Part shown: one piece after another, positions 12,102-21,402 of the stretch
Numbering within the stretch: position 1 is the first letter of the stretch
Layout of the letters: each line of letters opens with the position of its first letter
Assembly: GCF_012849555.1 (NCBI RefSeq)
Contig: NZ_CP051685.1
Location: 2,976,001-3,040,000, forward strand
Reading direction: 5' to 3'
DNA from: Massilia forsythiae
GTDB lineage: Bacteria > Pseudomonadota > Gammaproteobacteria > Burkholderiales > Burkholderiaceae_D
DNA length: 64,000 nucleotides
Translations under genes and position numbers: made by a program
Notes under the pieces: model-generated
Seen by the model: only the letters and a program-made list of their open reading frames with translations
The model's database searches: none
What the model was told of the DNA's origin: nothing

Positions 12102-13964
12102 ATGCTGGAACAGCCGGACAATTCCCGCACCGCGTTCGCCGACGGCCCGCGCCTGCTGGCCGACATCGGCGCCACGCACGCGCGCTTCGCGCTGCAGACC
12201 GCGCCCGGCACCTACCGCTCGGTGCGGGTCTTGAAATGCGACGACTTCGCCGGCATCGTCCCGCTGCTGCGTTTTTATCTGCGCGAGCATGCCGACGTGC
12301 GCCTGCATCACGCGGCGCTGGCGCTGGCCAATCCGGTCAGCGGCGATTTCGTGCGCATGACCAACCGGCCCTGGGAATTCTCGACCGATGCCGTGCGGCG
12401 CGACCTGGGCCTGGACACGCTCTTGATCGTCAACGACTTCACCGCGCTGGCGATGGCGATTCCCGGCCTCAAGGAGGACGACCTGATGCAGGTCGGGCCG
12501 GGCGCGGCCGCGCCGAACGCGGTGATCGGCGTGCTCGGGCCGGGCACCGGCCTGGGCGTGTCGGGCGTGATCCCGACCCTGGACGGCTTCGTCACCCTCG
12601 GCAGCGAAGGCGGTCACATGAACTTCGCGCCCAGCGACGAGCGCGAGTTCGCGGTGCTGAAGCTGGCCTGGGAAACCTGGGACCACGTCTCCAACGAGCG
12701 CCTGATTTCCGGCCCCGGCATGGAAATCATCCACCGCGCGCTGGCGGCGCGCAACGGCGTGCACGCGCCCGCGCGCGACTCGGCCGCCATCATCGCCGGT
12801 GCGCTGGAAGAAGGCGACGCGCTGTGCCTGGAAGTGCTGGACTGCTTCTGCGGGATGCTGGGCGGCGCCGCCGCCAACCTGGCGGTGACGCTGGGTTCCT
12901 TCGGCGGCATTTTCATCGGCGGCGGCATCGTGCCGCGCATGGGCGAATGGTTCCGCGATTCGGCCTTCCGCGCGCGCTTCGAGGCCAAAGGGCGCTTCTC
13001 CAGCTACATCGCAGACATCCCGACCTACGTGATCACCACGGCGCACGTGGCCTTCGACGGCGTGGCCACCATCCTCTCGGAACACCTGCGCGGGCGCAGC
13101 GGCGCCAACACCATGATGGACCGGGTGCAGAACCTGCAGCGCGAACTGACGCCTGCCGAGCAGCGCGTGGCGTGCCTGGTGCTGGAGCAGCCGCGCCTGG
13201 TGCTCAACGAGCCGATCGCGGACATCGCGCGCCTGGCCGACGTCAGCCAGCCGACCGTGATCCGCTTCTGCCGCTCGCTCGGCTTCCTCGGCCTGGCCGA
13301 TTTCAAGCTGAAATTCGCCAGCAGCCTGACCGGCTCGATCCCGGTGCGCCACAGCCAGGTGCGCACCAGCGACAGCACCCACGACCTATCGGCCAAGGTG
13401 ATCGACAACACGGTGTCCGCCATCCTGAAATTCCGCGACCAGCTCGACGTGCAGGCGATCGACCGCGCCATCGCGCTGGTGAGCCGCGCGCGCCGGGTCG
13501 AGTTCTACGCGATGGGCAATGCGCGCGTGGTGGCGCTGGACGGCCAGCACAAGTTCTTCCGCTTCCGCATCCCGAGCGCGCTGTACGGCGACTCGCACCT
13601 GTTCGCGCTGGCCGCCGAGCTGCTCGGGCCGGGCGACGTGGTGGTGGCGATCTCGAACTCGGGCCGCTTGCCGGAACTGCTGGCGGCGGTGGACGCGGCG
13701 CGCGCCGCCGGCGCCGACGTCATCGCCATCACCAGCAGCCAGTCGCCGCTGGCGCGCCGCGCCACGGTGTGCCTGGCGGTGGATCACGCCGAGGACAGCA
13801 CGCATTTCCTGTCGATGATCTCGCGCATCCTGCAGCTGCTGCTGATCGACATCCTGGCGGTCGGGGTATCGGTGGACGTGCACCATGCGCGCGCCGGCGT
13901 CGAAGGGTCCGGGGAAGGGGAGCTGGAGCAGCGGCGCGCGTTGATTTCGCACCTGGATGGCTGA
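12102..13964 (+). CDS. glk-hexR: Glucokinase fused to an RpiR/HexR-type regulator
   Basis: A 620-residue two-function protein. Residues about 15-335 are a Pfam Glucokinase-type ATP:glucose kinase (LLADIGATHARFAL phosphate-binding start; IVNDFTALAMAIPGL; GPGTGLGVSGVI; GSEGGHMNFAP). Residues about 345-420 form an RpiR N-terminal helix-turn-helix (IARLADVSQPTVIRFCRSLG). Residues about 455-600 form a SIS sugar-phosphate-binding domain (MGNARVVAL...ISNSGRLPELL). Such fusions are known in Burkholderiales and sense Entner-Doudoroff intermediates such as KDPG. The ATG at 12102 follows GGGGTG and lies 4 nt after the alpha-glucosidase stop. A HexR-like site upstream of the operon (10289-10303) suggests autoregulation. 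Confidence 0.93.
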   Translation: MLEQPDNSRTAFADGPRLLADIGATHARFALQTAPGTYRSVRVLKCDDFAGIVPLLRFYLREHADVRLHHAALALANPVSGDFVRMTNRPWEFSTDAVRRDLGLDTLLIVNDFTALAMAIPGLKEDDLMQVGPGAAAPNAVIGVLGPGTGLGVSGVIPTLDGFVTLGSEGGHMNFAPSDEREFAVLKLAWETWDHVSNERLISGPGMEIIHRALAARNGVHAPARDSAAIIAGALEEGDALCLEVLDCFCGMLGGAAANLAVTLGSFGGIFIGGGIVPRMGEWFRDSAFRARFEAKGRFSSYIADIPTYVITTAHVAFDGVATILSEHLRGRSGANTMMDRVQNLQRELTPAEQRVACLVLEQPRLVLNEPIADIARLADVSQPTVIRFCRSLGFLGLADFKLKFASSLTGSIPVRHSQVRTSDSTHDLSAKVIDNTVSAILKFRDQLDVQAIDRAIALVSRARRVEFYAMGNARVVALDGQHKFFRFRIPSALYGDSHLFALAAELLGPGDVVVAISNSGRLPELLAAVDAARAAGADVIAITSSQSPLARRATVCLAVDHAEDSTHFLSMISRILQLLLIDILAVGVSVDVHHARAGVEGSGEGELEQRRALISHLDG

Positions 13965-14107
13965 ACCAGCGATGTTTCATTATTGAATACAACGCTGCAT
14001 CACTCCCCCAGCCATCAGCCCGTCGTTCCAGGCATTGCCTGAAACGACTCCCCGCGAAGGCGCACTACTGTCCAAGATAATCGTTATCTCTGCTTTAACC
14101 CATAGCT

Positions 14108-14175
14108 CGTCGTCCCCGCGCAGGGTAAAGAATGCCACTGGCATTCTTTACCCCATATTGAGCAACAGAATTCAT
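14108..14175 (+). repeat. REP-like element with long hairpin extension, copy 2
   Basis: Same structure and orientation as 5661-5728: REP core CGTCGTCCCCGCGCAG, the 15-bp-arm hairpin GGGTAAAGAATGCCA / TGGCATTCTTTACCC, then GAGCAACAGAATTCA. The two copies differ at only a few bases after the hairpin. They bracket the alpha-glucan gene module on both sides. Confidence 0.9.
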
Positions 14176-14224
14176 TACCATTGAGGCAACTGAAATATTT
14201 CAGAAATACCAACTACGGACACTC

Positions 14225-14256
14225 AGCATGGGCCCCCGCCTTCGCGGGGGCGACGG
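14225..14256 (-). repeat. REP element, inverted partner
   Basis: Minus-strand copy of the REP core (plus strand: GCATGGGCCCCCGCC then TTCGCGGGGGCGACGG). Together with 14108-14175 it forms an inverted pair. Confidence 0.85.
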
Positions 14257-14309
14257 TTTTTAGACCTGCAACGCCATCAGCGGCGCCGGCACGTGTGCGC
14301 TGACTCGCA

Positions 14310-14792
14310 TCAGTGCGCCTTCAACTCCACATTCCGGATATTCCTGCGCCACTCCGACAGCGACTGCACCGTATCCGTCTGCGCATCCTCCACCAGGATC
14401 TCGTCGCCTTGTCTCGCCACCAGGAAACTAGCGCGGCGGTGGATGTCCTTCGGGCGGTTTTCCACGAAGCTGAGCTGGTAGTAGGGCTTGCCGCCGAGCA
14501 GGCGCGGCGCCGGGTCGTCCTCGATCACGGCGCCGTGCGATTGGCCGTGCGAACCCTTTTCGATCTGCTCCGACCACGCCTTGACCTCGGGCAGCGCCAT
14601 CAACGAGGCCATGGCCTGGTCGCGCGTGCGCGCGGGGACGCTTGGCACTGCCGGCGCGCTGGCAGCCGGCTTGGCGGGCGCCGGCGGCTGCTCGCGTTTG
14701 CAGCCGGCCAGGCCGCAGGCGAGCACGATGGTCAGCAGGAACGGCGTTGCCGGCGACCGGCGCGAGAAGAGGGCGTGATGTAGGGGCGGCAT
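14310..14792 (-). CDS. Putative lipoprotein of unknown function
   Basis: A 160-residue protein with a lipoprotein signal: hydrophobic segment at residues 17-30 and lipobox LAGC, with Cys31 as the lipidated residue. A Pro/Ala linker (about 35-55) and a small soluble domain follow, which includes the pattern GKPYYQLSFVENRP and may be a beta-sandwich. It would be anchored to a membrane facing the periplasm. No family is recognised with confidence. It lies 80 nt downstream of the alcohol dehydrogenase gene on the same strand. Confidence 0.75.
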   Translation of the reverse strand: MPPLHHALFSRRSPATPFLLTIVLACGLAGCKREQPPAPAKPAASAPAVPSVPARTRDQAMASLMALPEVKAWSEQIEKGSHGQSHGAVIEDDPAPRLLGGKPYYQLSFVENRPKDIHRRASFLVARQGDEILVEDAQTDTVQSLSEWRRNIRNVELKAH

Positions 14793-14872
14793 GGTTTTAC
14801 GTTGGTTGAAGGCGATGGTAAACCACTTCCCGACCCGCGGGCAACCATGCCGGCGCCCGGTGCGGCCGGGGA

Positions 14873-15973
14873 TCAGGCCGCCTCGTCGATCTCTTCCTTG
14901 AGCGAAGCCATGTCGATCACGTAGCGGAAGCGCACGTCGCCGTTTTCGACCTTCTTGTAGGCGTCGTTGATGTCCTGCATGCGGATGAGCTCGATATCCG
15001 GCGCAATGCCGTGCTCGGCACAGAAATCCAGCACTTCCTGGGTCTCGGCCAGGTTGCCGATCAGCGAGCCGGCTACCGAGCGGCGCTTGAAGGCCACCGG
15101 CTGGTTGTCGACCGGCGCCAGCGGTTCCAGCGCGCCGACCACGCACAGCACGCCGTCGCGCTGCAACAGCTCCAGGAACGGGTTCAGGTCGTGTTTCTCG
15201 GGAATAGTCGACAGCATGAAGCTGAAGTGCGTCGCCAGCCGTTCCAGCGCCTTCTTGTCGTCTTCCATCACGGCGTCGACGCCCAGTCTTTGCGCTTCCT
15301 CGATCTTTTCCCTGGTGGTGGTGAACACCGTCACCTCGGCCCCCATCGCCTTGGCCAGCTTGGCCGCCATGTGGCCCAGGCCGCCCATGCCGATGATGCC
15401 GACCTTGTCGCCGGCCTTCACGTTCCAATGCTTCATCGGCGAGTAGGTAGTCACGCCCGCACACAGGATCGGCGCCGCTTCCTCGGGTTTCAGCTTGGCG
15501 GGGATCTTCAGCACGAAGTCTTCCTTGACTACCAGCAGGTTCGAGTAGCCGCCGAAGGTGTTGTCGCGGCCGTAGATGTTCTCGCCGCCGGCCTTCGCTT
15601 TCGGCTGCATCGGGCCGTTGTAGGTGGCCAGCCAGCTGTTCGGGCTGGCGCAATAGTTCTGGTCGCCGCAGCGGCACGGCTCGCAGGCGCCGCAGCTGTC
15701 GATCATGCAGCCGACGCCGACCAGGTCGCCCACGGCATGCCTGCGCACCGCCGGCCCGACCTTGGTAACGCGTCCCACGATCTCGTGGCCCGGCACGCAC
15801 GGGTATACCGTGTTCGACCATTCGTTCTTCACCTGATGGATGTCCGAGTGGCACACGCCGCAGTACAGGACGTCGATTTCCACCTCGTGCGCAGTGGCTT
15901 CCTCGCGCTCGAACTCGTATTTCTTGAGACGGCTGAACGAATGCTTGGCGGCGTAGCCGGTGACCTTGATCAT
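14873..15973 (-). CDS. Zinc-dependent NAD(P) alcohol dehydrogenase (cinnamyl-alcohol-dehydrogenase type)
   Basis: A 366-residue medium-chain dehydrogenase of the YahK/AdhC-like group that interconverts aldehydes and primary alcohols, usually with NADPH. Catalytic zinc ligands are visible as Cys38 (CGVCHSD) and His63 (PGHE). Structural zinc is bound by Cys94, Cys97, Cys100 and Cys108. The Rossmann motif GMGGLGH lies around residue 190. The ATG at 15973 is chosen because a strong GGGGG-type site precedes it and the protein then has family length; the open frame extends 72 codons further. Probably a single-gene or two-gene transcript with the lipoprotein. Confidence 0.93.
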   Translation of the reverse strand: MIKVTGYAAKHSFSRLKKYEFEREEATAHEVEIDVLYCGVCHSDIHQVKNEWSNTVYPCVPGHEIVGRVTKVGPAVRRHAVGDLVGVGCMIDSCGACEPCRCGDQNYCASPNSWLATYNGPMQPKAKAGGENIYGRDNTFGGYSNLLVVKEDFVLKIPAKLKPEEAAPILCAGVTTYSPMKHWNVKAGDKVGIIGMGGLGHMAAKLAKAMGAEVTVFTTTREKIEEAQRLGVDAVMEDDKKALERLATHFSFMLSTIPEKHDLNPFLELLQRDGVLCVVGALEPLAPVDNQPVAFKRRSVAGSLIGNLAETQEVLDFCAEHGIAPDIELIRMQDINDAYKKVENGDVRFRYVIDMASLKEEIDEAA

Positions 15974-16082
15974 GTGACCCCCTTGTCGGAAAACCTGAAC
16001 CTTAGAGGGCGGTGCGATCACGGTCTGTACGATTGCGCGCTTAGTTCCAGGCAACGACCGAGGCTGGATGGCAAACCCGGCG

Positions 16083-16520
16083 TCAGCCAGCCACGTGCAA
16101 ACCCTGGTCATCGCACCAGCGCTGCAGGGCGCTGCGGGTCTCGTCGTCGTGGAAGCGCTTCCATTCGCCGGCGGCGCCGCGCGCTTCAAGCAGTTTCACG
16201 AAGCCGGCCTCGGGGTCGGCTTCGCGCAGCAGGTCTTCCACGTTCTCGCGGTCGCCCGGCATGTGCTTTTCGGCGAAGCGCCGGGGCAGGGCGGCGCCCA
16301 GGCCGAGCGTGCGCAGGCCGGGGATGGCCACGTAGCGGCCGTCGTCCGTGCCGTCGTCTTCCTCGCCGCCGCCCGGCAGGGGCGCCTCGTCGTCCAGGTA
16401 CTCGTCGTCGCGGAACTGGATCATGCCGGTGTCGCGTTCGATCCAGGCCTTGGCTTCGCCGTGCGCTTCGTCCACGATGGTCATGGCGTTTTCGAGTTCG
16501 TCGAGTTTCACTTGGGTCAT
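16083..16520 (-). CDS. UPF0158-like cytoplasmic protein
   Basis: A 145-residue acidic protein without signal or membrane segments. The start MTQVKLDELENAMTIV, an internal YVAIP, and a C-terminal pattern FVKLLEARGAAGEWKRFHD followed by ALQRWCDDQGL resemble the UPF0158 family, whose function is unknown. The ATG at 16520 is chosen over an upstream in-frame start at 16613 because GGAGA precedes it and the upstream extension looks non-coding. It lies downstream of groEL, separated by a terminator, so it is probably transcribed separately. Confidence 0.7.
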   Translation of the reverse strand: MTQVKLDELENAMTIVDEAHGEAKAWIERDTGMIQFRDDEYLDDEAPLPGGGEEDDGTDDGRYVAIPGLRTLGLGAALPRRFAEKHMPGDRENVEDLLREADPEAGFVKLLEARGAAGEWKRFHDDETRSALQRWCDDQGLHVAG

Positions 16521-16614
16521 GGCAGGGTCTCCGTCGGCAGATGGGGTGGGCACCCGATTATGAAGCGGACGCGGGAAATCCGGGGCGCGTTTGGCGCCAT
16601 GGTCGACAAGCAAT

Positions 16615-16651
16615 AAAAAAACCCTGCAAGGCTCACACCTTGCAGGGTTTT
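16615..16651. terminator. Terminator of the groESL operon (bidirectional)
   Basis: Stem CCCTGCAAGG / CCTTGCAGGG (16622-16631 and 16638-16647) with a 6-nt loop, flanked by seven A on the left and four T on the right. On the minus strand this gives a hairpin followed by a U run, 24 nt after the groEL stop codon. Confidence 0.9.
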
Positions 16652-16674
16652 CGCAGCGTGTTACGGCAGGCCGA

Positions 16675-18327
<1,653 letters not shown>

Positions 18328-18366
18328 TTATTTCTCCGAATTCAAAGGATAGGTTTGTTGGGAAGA

Positions 18367-18657
18367 TCACAGGGCCACGACGGCCATGATGTCTTCTTCG
18401 CGCATGACCAGCAGTTCTTCGCCGTTGACCTTGACCGACTGGCCTGAGTACTTGCCGAACAGAACGCGGTCGCCGACTTTCACTTCCAGCGCGCGCACCT
18501 GGCCGTTGTCCTGCACTTTGCCGTTGCCCACGGCGAGGATCTCGCCCTGGTCCGGTTTCTCGGCTGCTGCATCGGGGATGATCAGGCCGGACGCGGTCTT
18601 GGTTTCCTGGTCGAGACGCTTGACGATCACGCGATCGTGCAGTGGGCGAAGGTTCAT
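18367..18657 (-). CDS. groS: Co-chaperonin GroES (Hsp10)
   Basis: The 96-residue co-chaperonin forming the heptameric lid of GroEL. Recognised by the N-terminal [16 protein letters not shown] and the mobile-loop region [21 protein letters not shown] strong AAAGGAG site precedes the ATG. First gene of the groESL operon. Both CIRCE (HrcA repression) and a sigma-70 promoter lie just upstream. Confidence 0.99.
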   Translation of the reverse strand: MNLRPLHDRVIVKRLDQETKTASGLIIPDAAAEKPDQGEILAVGNGKVQDNGQVRALEVKVGDRVLFGKYSGQSVKVNGEELLVMREEDIMAVVAL

Positions 18658-18733
18658 GCAAAACTCCTTTGATTGATGATTGACTGTCGTGGTTTGACCG
18701 GCGCAGTGTCGTTGTTGCCGGTTCGAGGAGGGA

Positions 18734-18760
18734 TTAGCACTCCTCAGTGACGAGTGCTAA
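18734..18760. promoter_or_regulatory. CIRCE element (HrcA operator)
   Basis: A perfect TTAGCACTC - 9 nt - GAGTGCTAA inverted repeat, identical to the published CIRCE consensus. It covers the expected transcription start of groESL. HrcA repressor binding here couples expression to GroEL availability. hrcA itself is not in the window. Confidence 0.97.
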
Positions 18761-18788
18761 TTATAGGGACGATAATTCGGGTTTTCAA
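18760..18788 (-). promoter_or_regulatory. Sigma-70 promoter of groESL
   Basis: Minus strand: -35 TTGAAA (18783-18788), a 17-nt spacer, -10 TATAAT (18760-18765). The start site would be near 18753, inside CIRCE. The near-consensus elements explain high basal expression. Confidence 0.85.
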
Positions 18789-19143
18789 GCTGCTATGTTG
18801 GCGTTGCAACGGACTTTTTTCACGTAACCCCAATCCAATATTTGAGTTCACGCAATACCGTTTACCAATTGGGCGGGTGTATAGCGAGTATTCGACTGCC
18901 ATCTACGGCTTTGCCGCGCCACTTGGCGAACGCACAATCGTGGGAGCTTAGCATTCATTCGACAAATCGTGCGCACGATCAGGTAACTAGATAAATAGAT
19001 ATTGATCTATCACATATCTGTGAAGGAATATGATGTTCTCAGGCCTTTACTTATTGTAATGATAAGGCGGAATGCAATGGGAGAATCCCGCATTTTCCGC
19101 ACGATCGCCACTGCCGGCGTCGACGGCATCAATCGTGATCCTG
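18789..19143. other. Intergenic region without a recognised gene
   Basis: About 355 bases between the groESL promoter and the zap promoter, AT-richer than the surroundings. A 65-codon open frame starts inside CIRCE but has neither a ribosome site nor matching codon use. I see nothing else beyond short palindromes such as CGTGCGCACG (18968-18977). Confidence 0.55.
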
Positions 19144-19173
19144 TTGACGAAAAAATCAACTCGGCCCTATAGT
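19144..19173 (+). promoter_or_regulatory. Promoter of the zap genes and possibly 6S RNA
   Basis: -35 TTGACG (19144-19149), an 18-nt spacer, -10 TATAGT (19168-19173). The predicted start (about 19180) coincides with the first ATG of the next gene at 19179, which has no Shine-Dalgarno sequence: a leaderless transcript is predicted. Confidence 0.6.
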
Positions 19174-19178
19174 GATGA

Positions 19179-19409
19179 ATGATTTCCGAATTCCAAGAAC
19201 TTTCCGATAAAATCGACCGGTTGGCCCAGCTGGCCCAGTCGCTGCGCGGCGAAAATTACCTGCTGCGCCAGGCCAACGCCTTGCTCAGCGCCGAAAACGT
19301 CGATTTCAATCACCGGCTCCTCGAAGCCCAACGCCGCGTCGAAGCGCTGCTCGCGCAGCTCGAACCCACGCCTCCCGCCACCCCCGACGACAGCGAGGCC
19401 GCGCAATGA
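19179..19409 (+). CDS. ZapB-like coiled-coil protein upstream of zapA
   Basis: A 76-residue protein, almost entirely coiled coil (heptads from about residue 4 to 62: FQELSDKIDRLAQLAQSL and onward), matching the TIGR02449 group found next to zapA in many proteobacteria. Family knowledge points to a role at the cytokinetic ring with ZapA and FtsZ. Its stop overlaps the zapA start (ATGA, 19406-19409), which implies translational coupling. The predicted promoter leaves essentially no leader. Confidence 0.85.
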   Translation: MISEFQELSDKIDRLAQLAQSLRGENYLLRQANALLSAENVDFNHRLLEAQRRVEALLAQLEPTPPATPDDSEAAQ

Positions 19410-19714
19410 TCTACCTCGACGTGCTCATCATGGGGCAACCGTACCGCCTGGCCTGCCGCGAAGGGGAACAGAAGACGCTGCGCGAAGCGGTGGCTTACCT
19501 CGACGGCAAGATGTGCGCCTTGCGCGATACCGGCAAGGTCAAGGGTACCGACCGCATCGCCGTCATGGCGGCGCTGTCGGTGGCCGCCGAATTCCTGTCG
19601 GTGAAGTCGCCGCAGGGTCCCCTGTCCGACATGACGATGTTGGAAATCAAGACCAAGCTGGAAGCCATGCACGTGGTGCTGGACAATGTGCTTGATGCAA
19701 AGGAAACGCCGTAA
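19406..19714 (+). CDS. zapA: Cell division protein ZapA
   Basis: A 102-residue ZapA homologue that bundles FtsZ filaments at mid-cell. Family features visible: start IYLDVLIMGQPYRLAC, then GEQKTLREAVAYLDGKM, a conserved region TDRIAVMAALSVAAEFL and a C-terminal helix. Translation overlaps the ZapB-like gene by 4 nt. 6S RNA lies directly downstream, the classical zapA-ssrS order of proteobacteria. Confidence 0.95.
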   Translation: MIYLDVLIMGQPYRLACREGEQKTLREAVAYLDGKMCALRDTGKVKGTDRIAVMAALSVAAEFLSVKSPQGPLSDMTMLEIKTKLEAMHVVLDNVLDAKETP

Positions 19715-19778
19715 CCGGCAGGCGGACGCCGCTATGCGGCCTGCCTAACACTCGCGCGTGCTTCGAAGCTAAAAACGT

Positions 19779-19806
19779 TTGACATGGCAGTTCATCGTAG
19801 TAAACT
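19779..19806 (+). promoter_or_regulatory. Promoter of 6S RNA
   Basis: -35 TTGACA (19779-19784, consensus), a 16-nt spacer, -10 TAAACT (19801-19806). It predicts a start near 19813. Confidence 0.65.
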
Positions 19807-19812
19807 GAGGTC

Positions 19813-19993
19813 TACCCTGCGGTGTTCGAGATTTGTCATATATTCCTTGAACCATTCTTACGCATAGGTTGTGGAACATTCTTGATGGGCGTGATCGTCA
19901 CTTGCTTGACGAACCCGAAATTGAGCTGACTGCGACCACCTTGAGCCGTTCAGGTTCGGGATGCCGGCAAAAACGGCACAGGCGGGGCTTTAT
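19813..19993 (+). ncRNA. ssrS: 6S RNA
   Basis: About 180 nt, approximate ends. 6S RNA mimics an open promoter and sequesters the sigma-70 holoenzyme in stationary phase. Evidence: location directly after zapA, a consensus -35 immediately before, a conserved-looking 5' CCTGCGGTGTTCG, and a 3' GGCACAGGCGGGGC that can partly pair with the 5' end to close a long irregular hairpin. The internal CCTTGAACC and GGTTCGGG-type segments are typical of betaproteobacterial 6S. An EVE-domain gene follows, a usual neighbour in Burkholderiales. A covariance-model search would settle it. Confidence 0.8.
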
Positions 19994-19998
19994 TCCAG

Positions 19999-20033
19999 AG
20001 CGGTTGCGACACGACAGTGCGCAACCGCTTTTT
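19999..20033 (+). terminator. Rho-independent terminator after 6S RNA
   Basis: Perfect 10-bp stem AGCGGTTGCG / CGCAACCGCT (19999-20008 and 20020-20029), an 11-nt loop, then four T. Confidence 0.85.
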
Positions 20034-20055
20034 CATGCCTGCTTTTATTTCTACC

Positions 20056-20517
20056 ATGCGCTACTGGTTGATGAAATCCGAGCCCGACGAAGTCGCGTTC
20101 GACGACGTGCTGGCTGCGCCCGGCAAGACGGTGTCCTGGTTTGGCGTGCGCAACTACCAGGCGCGCAATTTCATGCGCGACCAGATGCAGCCGGGCGACG
20201 GCGTGCTGTTCTATCATTCCAGCTGCGCCGTGCCCGGTATTGCCGGCATTGCCGAAGTGGTGGGGGCGCCGTATCCGGACGCGTCCCAGTTCGAGACGGA
20301 TCGAAAATATGCCGATCCGAAGGCCACGCCCGAGGCGCCGCGCTGGATTTCGGTCGACGTGCGCGCGGTGGCGCAGGGACGCTATCTGCCGCTGACCGAG
20401 TTGCGCACCGTGCCGCAGCTGCAAGACATGGTGCTGCTGCAAAAGGGGAGCCGGCTGTCGGTGTCGCCGGTGACGCGGGGCGAATGGGAGTGCATCCTGG
20501 CATTGGCCGGCGTGTAG
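20056..20517 (+). CDS. EVE domain protein
   Basis: A 153-residue single-domain EVE protein. Start MRYWLMKSEPDEVAFDDV, then WFGVRNYQARNFMRDQMQPG and VLFYHSSCAVPGIAGIAEVV are the family hallmarks. EVE domains share the PUA-like fold and bind modified bases in RNA or DNA; the ligand of this housekeeping type is not established. The ATG at 20056 starts the conserved domain; an in-frame ATG at 20035 directly follows the 6S terminator and would add residues outside the family. The ribosome site is weak. Confidence 0.92.
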   Translation: MRYWLMKSEPDEVAFDDVLAAPGKTVSWFGVRNYQARNFMRDQMQPGDGVLFYHSSCAVPGIAGIAEVVGAPYPDASQFETDRKYADPKATPEAPRWISVDVRAVAQGRYLPLTELRTVPQLQDMVLLQKGSRLSVSPVTRGEWECILALAGV

Positions 20518-20568
20518 GGTGGGCGGGCTTCCCGTCCACCCTACGAAAGTAGCGTCGTACTTGCGCCG

Positions 20569-21381
20569 TCAAGCCGGCACGGCGCGCTTGTTCCCATCAG
20601 AATACGCCCAGCCCAGCATGATCAGCCCGGCCACGATCATCGGCAGCGACAGCACCTGTCCCGACGTGATCGGCAGGCCGAACACGTGGGTTTCCCAATC
20701 CGGTACGCGGAACCATTCGGTGAAGAAGCGGGCGCAGCCGTACAGCAGCGTGTACAGGGCGCCCACCGCCAGGCGCGGGCGCGGCTTGCGCGCGAACAGC
20801 CACATGATGGCGAATACCAGCAGGCCGTCGACCAGCATCTGGTACAACGGCGACGGATGGACCGGACCCTGCACGCCCGGCCACAGCATGGCCCAGGGCA
20901 GCGAGGGATCGGCGGCGCGGCCCGGCAGTTCCGCATTGATGAAATTGCCCAGGCGTCCGCAGGCGTAGCCGATCGGCACCATCGGCGCGATGAAATCGTA
21001 GACGTCGAGCAGGTTGCGGCCGCGCTTGCGCGCCCACAGCGCCATCGCGATCAATACGCCGATGAAACCGCCGTGGTACGACATGCCGCCGTGCCAGGTC
21101 ATGAAGATCTCGAGCGGGTGCGAAAAATAGTAGTCCGGCTTGTAGAACAGCACTTCTCCCAGGCGCCCGCCGATCACCACGCCCAGCATGCCGTAGAACA
21201 GCATGTCGTCCAGGTCCTCGTTCTTCCAGCCCTGCGCGACGATGTGCGGCTGGTGCTTGATGCGCACCCGGCCCAGGAGGATGAACAGGGCGAACGCGAG
21301 CACGTACATGATGCCGTACCAGTGGATGTCCACGGGGCCGATGCTGAACGCGATCGGATTCGGCTGCGGGTGAACCAGCAT
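20569..21381 (-). CDS. lgt: Prolipoprotein diacylglyceryl transferase
   Basis: A 270-residue inner-membrane enzyme that transfers diacylglycerol from phosphatidylglycerol to the lipobox cysteine of prolipoproteins, the first lipoprotein maturation step. It has seven hydrophobic segments and the Lgt signature GRLGNFINAELPGR near residues 142-155; the conserved HGG (WHGGMSYHGGF) lies around residues 96-106. AGGAAG precedes the start. A LysR gene ends 21 nt upstream on the same strand, so read-through transcription is possible. Confidence 0.97.
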   Translation of the reverse strand: MLVHPQPNPIAFSIGPVDIHWYGIMYVLAFALFILLGRVRIKHQPHIVAQGWKNEDLDDMLFYGMLGVVIGGRLGEVLFYKPDYYFSHPLEIFMTWHGGMSYHGGFIGVLIAMALWARKRGRNLLDVYDFIAPMVPIGYACGRLGNFINAELPGRAADPSLPWAMLWPGVQGPVHPSPLYQMLVDGLLVFAIMWLFARKPRPRLAVGALYTLLYGCARFFTEWFRVPDWETHVFGLPITSGQVLSLPMIVAGLIMLGWAYSDGNKRAVPA

Positions 21382-21402
21382 AGTGATCTTCCTAAAATAA
21401 AC

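Larger units (their letters stand above)
13965..14309. other. Intergenic region holding two REP-type elements
   Basis: About 345 bases between convergent genes. It contains a short palindrome with arms AGATAA and TTATCT around TCG (14075-14089), the second copy of the extended-hairpin REP (14108-14175) and a REP in opposite orientation (14225-14256). No coding potential was recognised. Confidence 0.7.

Noticed and set aside
14075..14089. AGATAA-TCG-TTATCT palindrome considered as a Fur box
   Set aside because: It lies between convergent genes with no promoter nearby and deviates from the Fur consensus at the centre.
14873..16189. 438-residue version of the alcohol dehydrogenase
   Set aside because: The extra 72 residues overlap the neighbouring gene's 3' end and precede a strong ribosome site at the real start.
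18754..18951. 65-codon open frame after groES
   Set aside because: Starts within the CIRCE element, lacks a ribosome site and has codon use unlike neighbouring genes.
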